Source of the DNA: Branchiostoma lanceolatum
Taxonomy: Eukaryota > Chordata > Leptocardii > Amphioxiformes > Branchiostomatidae
Length of the DNA: 64,000 nucleotides
Direction of reading: 5' to 3'
Assembly: GCF_035083965.1 (NCBI RefSeq)
Contig: NC_089722.1
Span: 25,855,081-25,919,080 of the forward strand
In this document: piece after piece, positions 1 to 14,100 of the stretch
How positions within the stretch are numbered: the first letter of the stretch is position 1
Layout of the letters: each line of letters starts with the position of its first letter
Notes under the pieces: model-generated
The model's database searches: none
What the model was told of the DNA's origin: nothing
The model's input: only the letters and a program-made list of their open reading frames with translations
Program-made: the position numbers and the translations under genes

Positions 1-566
1 GTGCTAATAGATATCTGTACTTCAGATTACGCACCTCATGCAGGGTCTGGGTTTGTCTGAAAATCTAAGCATACAGGCCCGCTGTAGATAAAACGAAACT
101 ATATTGTTTGTAAGGTTCAGGAAAACAGATAGAACCAAAGATTACTTGCTTTCATCATAAAATACCAGATCATGTAACACACAACACAGACATATAATTT
201 GTGAACGTTTTAGTATTCCCTTTGCCAATATGAATTATGGCTGCATGCATACATACAATTGCGCAACATCTGAAAACATGATGTCCTTGTCAGAGTGAAT
301 AATATGATAGCACAGTTGATAGAAACGGGTACAGAACATTGGACTAGTTCATCAGTGCAGTATTGTGATCTCGCCGCCGTGGGGCGCTGATGCACGCTCC
401 ATCAGAAATGACGTGTTGTCTCATAGTTTGGAACGTTTGGGAGCGATGAACATGTCACATGTATAAATGTGATAAAACTTTTTTAGGTTTAAGAAGTGAC
501 TTAATCGTCTGGCTAGTGATTCTTGTGATACAGGCGTGTACAGATCCTTTCAAAGCCCAGACGGTC
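1..566. other. 3' flank of the MIF-like gene, no gene seen
   Basis: AT-rich sequence downstream of the minus-strand MIF-like gene. I see no convincing exon, repeat boundary or RNA gene. It probably holds that gene's 3' UTR, but I could not place a poly(A) signal. Confidence 0.4.
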
Positions 567-2032
567 TCAGTATCCACCGTACCAGTCAGACGGAGGGACC
601 CACTGAGTCACTGGCTTCCCCTTAATGGACGCGGCGTTAAGGCCTATCGGTATCATGGACATGGTGCACCTTTAAACACAGAGAATAAAAAAAGATTAAC
701 ATTTCAAGAGAGACAACTTGGAGAAACTTTTTTTATCATTGTTCATTTGTGGCAATCAATGCAAGGTCTCCATCGTTTCGTTACGATTTGCAAAATCAAG
801 AAAACAAGCCAACAAAATCAAAAAAACACTTGCAAAATTGCTAGAGAAAAGAATCCAATATATAACACACTTATTGAGAAGAGTAGGGGTGGCCCGGTGT
901 GCTTGGCTGAAATAACACGAAAAGTAGCGAAACCGCACTTCCGAAAAGCATCACCCTTCACCTCAATATAGGATACTGCATTTGCATTGGCCTAACCTAA
1001 TATTAAACTTTGCTCTGTTACCAGGTGGTTCAATCGTTTCGTAAGCCATGTATGTCACTGTTCAATATGTGAGCTATGTCAACATACTGTCGGTAAGTTT
1101 ATATATAGGTCAACAAAACATGTGTACAGACCTTCCAGGCTCCACACCAAGCTCTCCAACGAGGAAGTCGTGAATCTCCTTAGTCCATCTTTCCTTGTCT
1201 TTCTCGTTACTCAGCTGAACGTCTGCCAACCGTACGTCACTGTACACGCACTTCTCACCCGAACCCCCAAGGAGCACGCGCTTGTTGACACGAATTTGGG
1301 AAAGGACATACTATGCAAGAAAGAAAAACAAAACATTGCCAATATTATTTTCACTCACGTGCTAGCCGGTGTCAATGACAAATCTCGGGTGTACAACAAA
1401 CGAGGCAACATAGAATTAACGTCTGTATTCGCCAGTTTCGTGGAGAAAGTATCAATCGAGCATGGAGGATATACACTAGCCTCTACCAGGCTTCAGAACT
1501 GTAGTCTCCCTGGCTAGCTAACTTCTCTGGTGTATATCTGTCTATTTGGCAAATTTCTACTATTTTTCTAGCGACCCGTGGAGCCTGGTAGAGGCTAGAT
1601 ATACACCGCGACAATAGTTTTTGAATGAAGACATTGTCGCCATTTTTGGCTATCCCAAAAGCTGGTAAAGGGGGCGAAGGTCAATGATAGTTTTTCCAAC
1701 ATGAACGGGAGGGGGTTTAACCGTGATTAGCAGGATATCGATAGCGACTGAAATTGAAGGGAAATGGGAGATAAATTTAGAAGAGAAAGTTAACGTTCTT
1801 TTGATTACCCATCGTCGAAGTTTCAAACACATGAGTCGTCGCCTTATTACCATAGTGTAAAGTACGATATTACACGGCTTTTGTGCAAAGTAAGAGAGCG
1901 GAAGTTTACAGGGTGACTTCGCCGTGTACTTACCCCCTCGTGCATTTTCATCATTTCAGACATGAACTTGGACAGCTTGGCGTCGAATTCTTGTGGAACG
2001 TCGAAGTTAGCTCGAACGAGAATGTACGGCAT
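567..2032 (-). CDS. MIF-like: MIF/D-dopachrome tautomerase superfamily protein
   Basis: Three coding exons on the minus strand: 2032-1934 (33 codons, donor GTAAGT), 1310-1132 and 669-567, total 126 residues. The protein begins MPYILVRANF. Met-Pro is diagnostic, because the tautomerase family uses the processed N-terminal proline as catalytic base. Exon 2 carries LLGGSGEKC, aligning with the GGSSEPC region of MIF, then a helix ending in FLVGELGVEPG like the LAERLRISPD helix. Exon 3 has GLNAASIKG against the MIF DMNAANVGW stretch. The two-intron layout and phases (0, then 2) match vertebrate MIF genes. Departures: the Gly-Lys-Pro-Pro-Gln turn containing Lys32 of MIF seems deleted, CXXC is reduced to CVYS, and there is a roughly 15-residue C-terminal tail rich in Trp and Tyr. 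Probably a secreted cytokine-like or cytosolic tautomerase relative. MIF versus DDT cannot be settled by eye. Confidence 0.8.
1468..1606. mobile_element. Short TIR element (MITE) with 9-bp target duplication
   Basis: Element 1477-1597 in intron 1 of the MIF-like gene. It has perfect 14-bp terminal inverted repeats starting TAGCCTCTACCAGG and is flanked by the direct repeat GATATACAC (1468-1476 and 1598-1606). It has no coding capacity. A 9-bp duplication suits Mutator-like or Merlin-like elements. The termini resemble those at 2649 and 15846. Confidence 0.75.
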
Positions 2033-2625
2033 GTTGTCCAATTTCCAACACAACACAAAAAGAACGAGCGGAATGACCTTAAACCGAGAAGAACACGATC
2101 GAGTTATAAAGTGGTCGGACTTTGGAATCACGTGTCATGTTTATGTGTTTGACAGAGAAAGCTTGACTCGTTTGGTCTGGAATCCAGTCTTGTTAGCTGT
2201 GGTCCGCTTCCAACGGTCGCAGGTCAGAGAAAATAGACGGACATATCCATATCATTTCTGATCAGACTTTTGTCTTCTTTTCTATAGAGAATATTTGCTT
2301 CAGATGATGAAGACTTACAGAAAACAATTAACGACAATCAACACGTATCAATCAAAAGTACACTGAAATACATAAAACAAGGAGGCCCAAACCTCTGTCA
2401 CTTCTTTGTCAGCCTAAGGTCTATCTACCACTCCAATCTGGTGACTGTACCATAACAAGCCTCTAGGGGGGGGGGGGGAAATCTAATCATTCCGAGGTCT
2501 CATCAAGACCTAACTTGGCACATACCACATATCAACACAATTCACGGAGGCTTTCTTGAGTGACATAGAAAACTTGTCATGAGATATAGTTGACATGAGG
2601 CTTACATGACTGACAACAACCCAAA

Positions 2626-3027
2626 TAGCCTCCAAGCAGGCTTTGCGATACTCTCCAAGCAGAGGAGTGGGTCCGGCAGGTTTTTGGTGTGTTTTTAGGC
2701 GTTTTTGTCGGGCTATCTACTTTGTCATGGTTTCTTTATCTCTATAACCCACACTTTATAGAGATAAAGAAACCATGACAAAGTAGATAGCCCGACAAAA
2801 CGCCTAAAAACACGCCAAAAACCTGCCGAACCCACTCCTCTGCTTGGAGAGTAGCTTTGCGACTGGACCTTTTAGTTGACTTTTAACATGTGTTACTTTC
2901 TGATTATAAAGTTATATTACCGGGTTTCTGATAGTAAAGTAGCGATCAAAAAACTGATATACGGTAAGATTAAGGCACATGATAAGCCAACGAAAACGCC
3001 CAGCCACGAAGCCTGCTTTAGAGGCTA
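2626..3027. mobile_element. TIR element interrupted by a hairpin MITE
   Basis: Outer inverted repeats are TAGCCTCCAAGCAGGC at the left and the complement of TAGCCTCTAAAGCAGGC at the right. The body carries no ORF of note. A second element (2649-2853) has inserted near its left end, so this copy is older than the inner one. No clear flanking duplication remains. Confidence 0.6.
2640..2862. mobile_element. Near-perfect hairpin MITE with 9-bp target duplication
   Basis: Element 2649-2853 is almost entirely one inverted repeat: arms of roughly 95 bp starting TACTCTCCAAGCAG, nearly identical after reverse complementing, around a short centre. The direct repeat GCTTTGCGA flanks it (2640-2648 and 2854-2862). 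The high arm identity argues for recent insertion. It has no coding capacity; transcribed, it would fold into a long double-stranded hairpin. Confidence 0.85.
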
Positions 3028-5124
3028 TAGACCAGTAACGGCTGCTAGACTGATCAATTAGGCGTGTAATCCGCATGTCACGCCTCGTTGTGTGGGGCGG
3101 ATCAACGTGCCCCCTATCAGGTTCCCCGTGCACCGAACCTGTCAATCAAAATCAACATTGTCAGGTCAACGTCACTGATTGGTATTCACAAAATCATATG
3201 CTTCTGTGAAAGATTGTATCTACAAATAATTTCAATTTTTGTCAACAGATTACATCTGCTAGGTTTATGGCTAGCGGACATCCGCATACAAAATTACAGG
3301 TACACCTTATGTACTTGATGGCAGATGCCACATGATGACGTCATAATCAGACGATCTTTGTAGCTCTGAGTCAAGTACTAGTATTTCAGGAAGAGGAACT
3401 ACAGGGGTTCACTTCGTAATTGAAGCTATCCTGTCTAATTGTTAATTTGCCCACCTGGGTTCACAGACCGCCCATCGAGAATTCAACCAAAGCGTCTTTG
3501 TGCTGCAGCGTAACTTGGGCCTTCTTGTAGCGGGACGGGTGATCCTCTGGGCCCGAGGTGAGGTGGGGTCGGCGCCGTTGGAACCTTTCAGTGCCCTTAG
3601 ATCGTTAGTTGTTCTACGGCAGCGCCAAGAAACCCCCCTGAACCCCCCATTCATCATTGTATACAGACAAGCCTCGAGAAGCCTTTAAAATATACAATTG
3701 TTTCCAAACTTTGGCATACCCTGTCCACTAGACCTACTGAGCATTCAAAGGTTGAGATTTTTCCTAATTCTGCTCGACACTTCCGCTTGTAGCACAGAAC
3801 GGCCCAAGGGCAAAGTCATAGTATGGGAATGAACATCGTATCCATTTACTTACAACTTGTGCCAAACTGTCTTTCCGCTAGCTTAGTCATTATTTAAGGC
3901 ATTTTCCAGAAAACTGCCGTATACGTGTAGAAAGTTTACCTCTATCAAAACTATGACGTTATGTAGGTAACGTTAGCATTGAAACAGAGCGGCTGTTAGT
4001 TTTCCATTTCACATCGTCTTTGATCTTCAGTTAAACCGTTCGACAGTGTGATGTTTTTTGGTTTGTAAGAGTTGTCATCGGGCGAACATCTGCTAGAACA
4101 GACTTACAGAGGGTCAACATCCGTGAAAAAGTAAACATCAGCCGTCAGCCTGTCGAGGGCGTGTGCCAACCAACCCTTCTTCCACAGGTGCAGCGACTTG
4201 ATGGACACTTCCTGTGTACGACAAACCTGCATCGCTCACGCCCTCTTCCCGCGTCTTTTCGACTTTCTGTTATCATGTTATGATGTCTTCCGGATGTTTG
4301 ATATTTAGAGTATAGCAGAAGGTGGGATAGAACAAGAGAACATGGCAGAAGGGCTAGAAAAGAAAGAACTTGACCTAAGTATTGGCTGCGACTCAAAGGT
4401 CAATTGGAAACTTCACATTTGACTGAATGATAGCCCCACACAATATGCACTGCTAAACAATGTAAAGGGACAGTTCAGGCCCGGTGTTGAGGTATGTGAC
4501 TTAACGGACGAGCTCTATATGACAGACCCATCTCGCAGTATGAACGAATCTCCCCCCAAGAACAAGACGAGTCCACACGCGCACAACACAGGGCCAACCG
4601 TTGAACAATCAGCTGCCCGATCCCCAGCTGAGCGGGTGTTTTGGTGACAGGAGATCCGGGGCGCACCCCTTTTTTCAGAAACATCCAACCCAGGAAGTCC
4701 TCGGACCACGTCGCCAAACCGGCGCCGACCATGACCGCCTGATACCGCAGGATTCCGTGGGCGACTCTGTCATCTCTGAATCACGGGCATCCCCGAGGAC
4801 AGCGTTTACGTCCCAGCAAGTAAAAGGACCGACGAAGTTGAACAAGTACCAAACGGACTGAGGTTGCAGTTTCCCTCGCGAGTAGAACATTTGGGTTGCA
4901 CTTCTTTTCGGACTTCAGGACTGCGTCATTTCATGACTTTCGAGCGGATCTTCACCTAACATAGTTTACTTCCTTAAATCAAACACCGCAGGTGACAGGA
5001 AAGATAGTCATCGTCGTTACGACTTCCTAAGCTACCGTAGGCTTCAGAGAGTCAGCGTCGTTTTGCCAAGTTTACAACTCCTTTTTTGAAGATCACTAAA
5101 TCACTAAAAAGCCTCTCCGCAACA

Positions 5125-8100
5125 ATGTCTACCGTCGTATCTCTTCTCCTGGTGGCGTTTACCTTGCTCCAGTGCCTGGTATGGGACGTCGCGGCGACTT
5201 GTTTCAGCTACCCGCAGAACCTGTGCTGTAAGGGGAAGAACAACGAGTGCAAGACGAGCGGCCGTCGGTTGGACGGGACCGAGGGCGCGTGCTTCTGCGA
5301 CGAGAACTGTTACGTGATGCGGGACTGCTGCTCCGACTACGAGAACGCCTGCCAAGGTGAGGAACATTCGAACTTGACCGTACAATTTTAGCACAAAGTC
5401 ACGATGTCATAGGTTACATAGCATGAAAACTTTCTTATATACGCGAAATATTTTAACAGGCAATATTTCACAAGTTTCACATCTGGGTGCAAGTACGTTT
5501 TGACTTTTGGCTCGGTGGCCTTGGTAAAGTTGAATTAGGTTTGACATGTAGTTGTGACCTAAAGCTTCAGCGATCTCAGGAACTAGCTACGTACGCCTCA
5601 TGCACATAGTTCTCCTGGTGTGTGTGTCTCTGCGTTTGTGTTGAGATTGTACTAATCTTTTCTCGCTATGTCCTGGCAAAACAAAGCGAGAGCCAAGAGG
5701 TTCGTTTTAAGTGTTATTTTAGACAGACAGCTGTGTGTCACACGAAGACGGGTGGCTTTATTTCCGCGGGGAAAACGTCAACACGTCCGACCTACTGAGC
5801 GTGTTGTACGTCGGATCGTCTTCCCTCGGCTGATGCCGTCTGACTCTCCTGTCAATCAACGCATTTTCGTCTCTAAAATATGCCCTGCAGTCGTTTTCTT
5901 CAGCGAACGCGTTCTTCTTACCAAATTGGGCGCTCCCCTATATCAAAACACATTTTTTCTTCGCGTGGGAATGGGCTCCTGCGAAAACAAGTTATTAAGT
6001 CTCACCACAACACAACGTTAATTGTTGCTGTAGGTTCGGACAAACAGTTTAACAAAGTATCGGTATTTGTACGACCTGGCCATTGAAACCAGAGCTGGGA
6101 TGCAAAGGGACCAGTCCTTTTCAACGTTTTGAAGCTCTTTGACAGCCGTGTTTGCTTAGAAGAGTTGAGGAGAAAAGAGGTTCAAGGGGGAGGGCTGCCA
6201 TCTCTGAAAGGCCTGACGCGCTCGTGTTTATTTAGTCTGAGCTTCAGAGCACTTGAATTGGGCAGTGTCAGACCTTAAGAAAGGCATAAACTAGGCCGAC
6301 AATTAAGTGGTCCCTGGGTTCCATTTTGTACTTGACTTCTAGACGTTCCAGTTAAGTAGAGGTCAAAGACTGCCGCAGGACAAGTCACAGGCACCTAGAC
6401 CTCTGCGTTATATGTACTTGACAGCCCGTCATTTGCTTATATAGGAACTTCTTTATTTCCTCTCCTGTCTTTCTATTCTTTTGTTATCCTTCCCATTTCT
6501 CTCGTTCTCTTCATATCTTTGTTGAGTCTTCTTTCATTCTCTTCCTTTCGATGCATCCCCCTTTTTCTTTCTTTGGTACCCTCCCTCTCCATCTATCTTT
6601 CCCACTACTTGTATTCTCTGTCTCGTTCATTTTTCCTTCGTTACCTCTAACATAAATGTATATAGTATAACACGGACGAGTTATTCATCCCAATGACGTC
6701 ATCCCCCCATGATGGGAAGACTCTCGTGTATCCGGCCCTCTAGCCTCTCCTAGTCCTCCGAGATTTCAACATCCCTTGGTGGTCTGTCGTGCTTCGAGAT
6801 TATTATTGCAACGTTAACACAATACTCATGATACGTACTTGCTATTTCGGGTCCTACAGCCTGACAACAGGCCGGTTACACGCATTACTGCTGGTGACAG
6901 TTTCACTGCGTCAGACACACACCTCTAACCCAGTCACCCTAATTTCATTACTTGGCTCGACGAATGCCTAATAACTTCCGTCCTCTGATCCTCAGAATCT
7001 ATGCCCAAAGGTCCGCACACCCACACACCAGTCCGCGACGCTTTCATGTGAACGTCAAGTCCGTGTGATTAGTGGTGTGTAGGGTGTTCTCCCGAGGACA
7101 TGCCTTGCCAATATGTGCTTGCAATGCACTTAATAAATCTGACGAGAAAAACGTTTTCACCGACTTGGGCCTGCTCCAAACTCCAGACAAACAGGGCCCA
7201 TATTGTCCTGTATATTACTTATTAAAGGTGTAGAATCGTTCAGGGGAATGAAGTTCACTGTGCGACATGCGTGGTGGCAGGTCAGGCTTCTTTGGCTTTT
7301 AAAAATCATCTCATGTGCTGTTCTCTGAAGTTGTATCGGGTTTCTGACAGCCACCTAGCCTACTGGTGAAAGTCAACAGTACAATCATAACTGACATATA
7401 ATCAGAAAACAGCACATAATACCGACTCCCCAAGATGCCTGCTATGGAGGTTAAGCGAAGCAAATTGAAACGCGGAGAAAGACGTACAGAAAACACATAA
7501 AAATTAACCTCTTGTAAAAGATACGAAAGAATGAACCACCTCAAGATTAACTTGGCAATGAAACGACTTGGCACACCACGATCACCCGTCAAGTTCAGTT
7601 TCACCCACTCAACCTACAGCCAGCTGGCGCGGCGACCAGTATTCGGATGAAATGTGGTAACGTTACCAGTGCGTTCAGGTCTGGTCAATACAGCACAGGC
7701 AAACTCAGAAACACTACTACTGTATATATATATGCGTGCCGCTGTGGTATTTTCGGACTTCCAGTTGCAATATATACTGAGGGCATTCTTCGTGTGACAT
7801 GTTGTAAACTGTGGCGGCCGTCCGACACTTGTGTCGACCAGGGCCCCATAATTATTTAGACTAGCGGTGACAAAGGAAAGACTTCAAACGTGTCAAACAT
7901 GGAAATGACTGTAATTCTTTCGGATATTGTCACTCGCGTATCGTTTGGTAACATATGGCTACACTTAAAGAAAGAGCACGTTTATTTTAAAACACGTGTT
8001 AGAGAAACATTCAAACAGCTCCGTTTTTCTACAAAACAATTTCGCAACAGCTGTACCAGTCGTATCCAGTTGATACTATAGACGTGACATCAAGCGTTTT

Positions 8101-11100
8101 TTAAGTGTTCCTAATAAAGAAAGTGTTAAAACCCAGTAGCTGCATGTAACAAGTTAGTGTTAATTGACACAGTCACGCCCCTGCGTTTATCGCCCGTCCG
8201 TAGTGAATGCCACCCTATAAAATATCGCTGCGGTTTTGTGGTTGTAAATGACATGTTGTAGATTTCAGCACAGATATTGTATATCTGAAATTTACGAATG
8301 CACGAAGTCTTAGCTCTGTACGAGAAATAGAAATAATGATGGCAAATTAGACTTTAGATGACTTTTGACAGTGAACTGACAATTGTATGGGACAAACAAA
8401 AACACCGGAAGAAAACGTGCCCAACTAGTTTGATAACGTCCACTTGCGGGAGAGAAAAGTCAAGTTGATTTGACAGCTTGTCTGTAAACACAGATGACAA
8501 ATCGAGTCCTAATCACCAACAATTATCAAAACAATTCGTGTTTACCCAAAGAGACAGAAGAATTTTAATTCCAAGCCAACGGGTTGTCCACTTGACACCT
8601 TCCCCTGACCACATTCGAATTCTGAAGTGTGTGTTAATAGCTGTAACGGCCATGCATTATTACTAGACCGGGCGATCACGCAAAAACAATGAATATGTGA
8701 CAAGTGTTTTATACGGATATTATGAGAAAGACAATGCTTGGCATTCATATACAGATAAAAAGCTATCCGGGGTGGTCCCTGTGACATTGGCTATGGCTTG
8801 TTTGGTTTGAGACAGATGGCGGTGTCTAGAATTTCAGACGTCCTTGGGGATTTCTACTTTCATTTTTTCGCTGTGGCCTTCTGACCTCGACTAGTGCTTC
8901 ACAATTGTCTTATCTATCGCTGCTTTAGACACTCCCAGCTGGGTGTTTCTGAGAGATTGAATGAGTAGTGTCTCAGGAAGTATTAAAGACTACATGTACT
9001 TTCACAGTTACTGATACAGTATGACGCATATAGGAAATAGCCTCCTTGCCAGGCTTCGTGACCGGCATTTTTGGCTTGTTTGTTATGTGCTTTTGCTGAT
9101 TGCTACAGGCTTTCTGATGGTCACCTAACCTCAAATAGCAGCCTTCATGACTTGGCTTTTGGTAAATGATATCCTTTTAGCTACCGTTTTCCTAACAGCT
9201 GCCAAGTCTTAGTACCAAAATAACACACATGCAATCAAAAAGCAGCGCAGCCAAACAAAGGCCGGCACGAAGCCTGCTGATGAGGCTACATGTAAATACG
9301 AAGGATGAAATGTACAAATTGAAACAAAGGGAGGGTAAACAACTTCCAGGGAAAACTTTAAATTCAAATTTCTCATTGATTGTAACGATGACCTTCAGTT
9401 TTGCGATTGCCGTATAAAATAATTCAGATATCAGCTATATATACATTATATGATTATTCATCAGCCAATCGCCATGTTTACACATGAAAAACATGGAACT
9501 TTCAATAACAGCTGGATATCCAAGGTTGAGGATGCCTGTAGTCTAGACATCTGATGATAAAGACGAGGAATGAAAAACATGTTTTCTTATGTCTATTTAA
9601 ACAGTACGTATCAGTAAAAAATATTTCAGATATGGAAAGAACACTAAAAACGCTGGGGATAAAATCTCGTAGTCAGTTAAGCTTCTAAGATAAAGGGTTC
9701 TATCGCTGTATACAATGATGGTTCTTTACATTATCCGCTGAATCATATTTTGAAATGTCGTCAAGTCAGACTTTCCTTGCGGTTAAAAGATGTCGGAGTT
9801 TTGAAATATTTGATGCCAAGGAAATTTGAATCGCCTTTAGGTATCACGCATGTCTACGCATGCATGTGCTGATTGCATGGTTAGGATTTTCCCTAAAAAT
9901 GGATATCTTATCAATGTCCTGGTTAAGAAATCAGCACGCATAACAGTTGTGTAAATATGATTGTAACACGTACAGAATGTAATTGGCCACAGTACAGATA
10001 AGTTTACGAGTTCATATGCTTGCTTCAGATTTTAGTTATATCTCTTTGGCTTCTAATTCTTATACAACAATAGAGGTTCTAATCAAATGTTGAATTGGAT
10101 CCAGTAACACATTGTATACATTTACACCATGGTGCATACATGCATCTATAGCTAAGGGACAGTTGTCTTTCTTGATAGGAGAGTCCGCTTAGCGTGGAGC
10201 TCTCTAGTCATCTAGGAATGTTGGCAGCGCGCCCTGGCCACAGGACCGGCCTAAAGGCCACCATGTCTGGAAAAATATGTAGCAAGGGTTTCCTACACCA
10301 TCTGTCTCGAGCCGAGGAAGACAGAGCTCTCAAACGGAATATTAAATGAGAGAAAGAGGATGAACACACAAGTGGCCGGTTTATTATGGGATATGATGAC
10401 AACAGCTGTTTCATTTGTTCATAGTTTTCAGAATCTTCAATTCAAGCAGACATAGAAGGTATAGAATGTTTGCAAAATTCGAGAGAGCAAAATCGAAATT
10501 CAGGAAATAATCACAACAGATTCATTTACTTATTGTCTTCATTGGTCTCCTAACTGTAATATATGTATGGGGAGATTTAGTTCTAACTGCACCGTATCTT
10601 TATAAACCTTATTGATCAACATATTGGCAGAAATACAGACATTTGAATCCGAGGGTTGTGTAAGATCAGCCGGTAAGAAAAACATTTACCATACTTCGCC
10701 GCGATGTGCTCTTTACGCGACCTTTTCTCTAAACATGTCCAAGTTCAATGTTGGAACTGTTGAAGTTGTTGAATGTCAGCTTATGTTGCACAAAAAAGAC
10801 ATCTGGCTTTGGGGAGTTCAATCGCGGCTGCGGTTAGTTGTTTACTGTTTATTTCAAAACAAAGGCTGGACTAGTCTTCAGCGACTATACAGGGCCTATC
10901 CCACGATTTGGCTAAACTAAACTAATTACGTTATTCAAGTCATATCCATATATGCATCCATAACAGAATTGCACAGATCATAAGAAACACGCGCGTGTTT
11001 CGAGATCAGGTCTGACTCAATAAAAGTACTAGCACTCAATAAAAGTACTTTCGCTTACACTGGGCGGTAATGAAAAACCTCAAGTTATCGGAAATGTGAG

Positions 11101-14100
11101 TGTAAATGTTCACAGTATCTTTGTCATGGTTGAGACTGGCCAGTTTCAAGTTCAACGGTACAGCGCTAGCCACCAACCGTGACCTCTTTCTAACCTTGTA
11201 TATCGTAAGGCTAGGAGGTGTCAGTGTGCATGGAGTGGTAACAACACGATTCTACTATCCATGTCATAGGGGCGGGCGTGCCTCAAAACGATTCGTCCGT
11301 ATACGTATTTAAACTGTCTAAATACCATTCTTACATTTATTTTCAATATCCACGTATTTCAATCTTTTTCTGGTGAGAACTAATAATCCCAACGGCCTTT
11401 TAAAAATGCATAAAGCTTTTTTTGTCCAATGATGGACATACTGTAAATTACCTCGACCAATCCTTTCAAGGGGACAAAATGAAAATACATGTAACACTGA
11501 CCGCTATGTTAGCCTGTTGTATAGTTGATGAATCTTGTCAAAACGCCTGGCATAACGGCGTAGGCTCTTCTTATCTGTCTGTATTGACCCAGAATTCTGT
11601 TAGAATGAGAAACTGCGGAGGGGCCACTGCCGCATAAGGCGATGGAGTGGTGGTACTCTAGTCTATATGAGACTTCTTGAGTTGCTAGGCAAATAGTAGA
11701 AATTGGGACCAAATAGGCGGAATTATTTGCTAGAGGCAGCCGACCAGGGAGTTACACCTGTGTACTTCTACTTATGTTTTTCCAGCGACCAAAGGAATCT
11801 GATAGAGACTATTGCTACTCTACTCCAGATTATCAATACACCATGTCAAGACCTAAAAGAGGACGATTTTGGAATCCGTTGCTTTCGTGTCATCGAAGTT
11901 CAGTACTGATTGTGTGTGAACATCCCATCTGCTACCCCCTCCCGCGCACCCAGATTCTTTCCACAATTTAGCCCCTGAAAATAGCATGTCGCAAATCTTG
12001 GGATCAATGCATCGAGGCGTAGGAAAGCCTCACTGCTTAAAAATAATCTTTGGAGTATCCCCAGGATACCTCTGCTTAGATGTAAAATAAACATTCGCTT
12101 TTATAAAATCACAGTTATGTAGATTTGAGATAAAATAGGATTTAGATTGACCTTAATATTTTACTGAGAGAATGGAAGAAAACATTTTCCCATGCCCAGC
12201 AATAAGACCAGAGACAAATCTTGATTCCTACACTTTACAATGATCCATTGGGATGGAACCGTGCGCTTCGTTTAGTACGGTACGGTGGTATCATACATGT
12301 ACTTTCAGATGTCGCGAAAGGGTGGGTACCCAATAGCAAAGTAATCTCCAAGCAGATGTGGGGAGTAATGTTGCCATCATGTTCTACCGAATGTTTATCA
12401 AAACTGTTTTCCACCCCTTAGAAAAACACTGTTTCCTCCTTACATCTGCTTTGAAATTTTGTTCGGGGGGGGCGGGGTGTATGCCTCTAGTGTACTAGCT
12501 ATGGTGCAAGTCCGGGGCATCCATTGGAGGCGGGTGACGGGCTGTATGTGTGATAGTGAATGAATCAGTCAGACACGCCGCCCTTGACCTGAGTCGGCCT
12601 AACAGCAGGTTTCTATCACGGCACACCTGCGCTGATGTGATGAGTGCAATCGCTGACTCTGTACAACGTCTCAGACACTGAAGAATCTCAGAACAAGGTT
12701 AAATCTAATTTTAACGTGCCCATAGCTCCTTCTAGACAACTTGGAAGACCTCTGTAACACTCCATCGCGCGATGTCACTCCTTAGGTGACACAATACGCC
12801 TTTTCCCATAGACAGTACTTGCAGCCCGTCATTTGAAAGCCTTCAAGATGGTGGCCCTGTTTTTCTTCAAGTAATTTTCTCCATTAGAGATGTGATGACT
12901 GTCGTCTGAGACAGAGGCTTTCAATCGCACAGGTCAAAAGTCGCCGTGTTCTCACAAGCCCTGTCGGTGTAAGATACATAGATCACAGTTAAAACAACAA
13001 TAACAACACAACTCTGAACATTTCTGTGAAGAAAATACCGAGGAGTTCAATATAAGTGCACGAGGGAGCTACGAAGGATCATTGGCTGCTATTCCCATAG
13101 TTAACTAGTTTACAACCTTTGAGTTACGAATGATTGTGTCCTTATAGAATAGTCCCCTGCTGTAGTCATTGTGCATACAACTGTGTGGTCCAAGGGCTAT
13201 CGAAACGGAGATGGGACGCGCTGTAACGTTGGGTAACATAAATTCGGGATTTTTCCGATAATGGTTGACTGAAATCAATCTAGCAGAACAATAAACCATC
13301 CTTTTTTTCTATTATTCTGTCAGTATCATGTACTATCTTTGCACTAAGGCCACAGCAAGTAAACTTTATGGATGACATCCTCCGCAGACTCCAAAATTAA
13401 TGAGATAGGGCGAAAAAAAAACAAGGTGGGCAAAAAAAACAAGATTCCTATATTTTGAAATTTTGAGATCATAAAACTTGTTAAACAAGAATGGAGGCGA
13501 CGAAATATGATATCATAACCAACAGGTCTTTTATTCCTGTATTCAACCAATGAGGTTTCATATATGATATAAAACCTCATTGATTCAACAGTAAACAAGT
13601 CCTTGTAGATGTGTATACATCTCAATATATGCAACAATAACTACAACAAATGCAGAAAAGAGCTTGTTGTACCATCATCTGAAGCAACTACACTGGGTAT
13701 TCATATGCGATGAAACACCTTGTGTATACAGCTCAATTAACTAGAACACCCCCCCCCCCCCCCAATTTATATAATGTCCTTGCTCGAACAAATGCAGAAA
13801 ACAGCTTGTTATTATACCATCATGGGCAGGAACCAAACTGGGTATTCATATACAACGAAACACCTTAGACTGTCAACATTAAACTGTTCTTGAAGATGTG
13901 TATACAGCTCAATTAACTAGAACAAACGCAGAAAACAGCTTGTCATACCATCATGGGCAGGAACTACACTGGGTATTCATATGCAATGAAACACCTTAGA
14001 CTGTCAACATTATACTGTTCTTGAAGATGTGTATACAGCTCAATTAACTAGAACAAACGCAGAAAACAGCTTGTCATACCATCATGGGCAGGAACTACAC

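Larger units (their letters stand above)
2033..5124. other. Intergenic region between divergent MIF-like and SBSPON genes
   Basis: Contains a poly-G run near 2467-2479 and the nested inverted-repeat elements at 2626-3027. GC-richer stretches near 3440-3690 and 4480-4900 are open in more than one frame, but nothing in their translations is recognisable and no paired splice sites were found. The stretch just before 5125 should include the SBSPON promoter and 5' UTR; no TATA box stands out. Confidence 0.4.
5357..13223. other. First part of SBSPON intron 1
   Basis: Unique-looking intronic DNA with no supported exon on either strand. Notable parts are a pyrimidine-rich tract (about 6440-6640), an inverted-repeat element (9039-9288), and a poly-G run near 12463. 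Small open frames here lack recognisable domains and paired splice sites. Confidence 0.5.

Noticed and set aside
459-971. 170-codon plus-strand frame
   Set aside because: It is antisense to MIF-like exon 3 and shows no domain or splice logic.
3442-3688. Overlapping frames on both strands
   Set aside because: Same reason: composition-driven openness without homology or exon borders.
4475-4890. Overlapping minus-strand frames with Trp-rich translations
   Set aside because: Open in two frames at once in GC-richer DNA; no recognisable family, and no paired splice sites fixed a frame.
12336-12455. Another CTCCAAGCAG element
   Set aside because: One end matches (TCTCCAAGCAGATGTG), but the opposite end is too weak to define an element.
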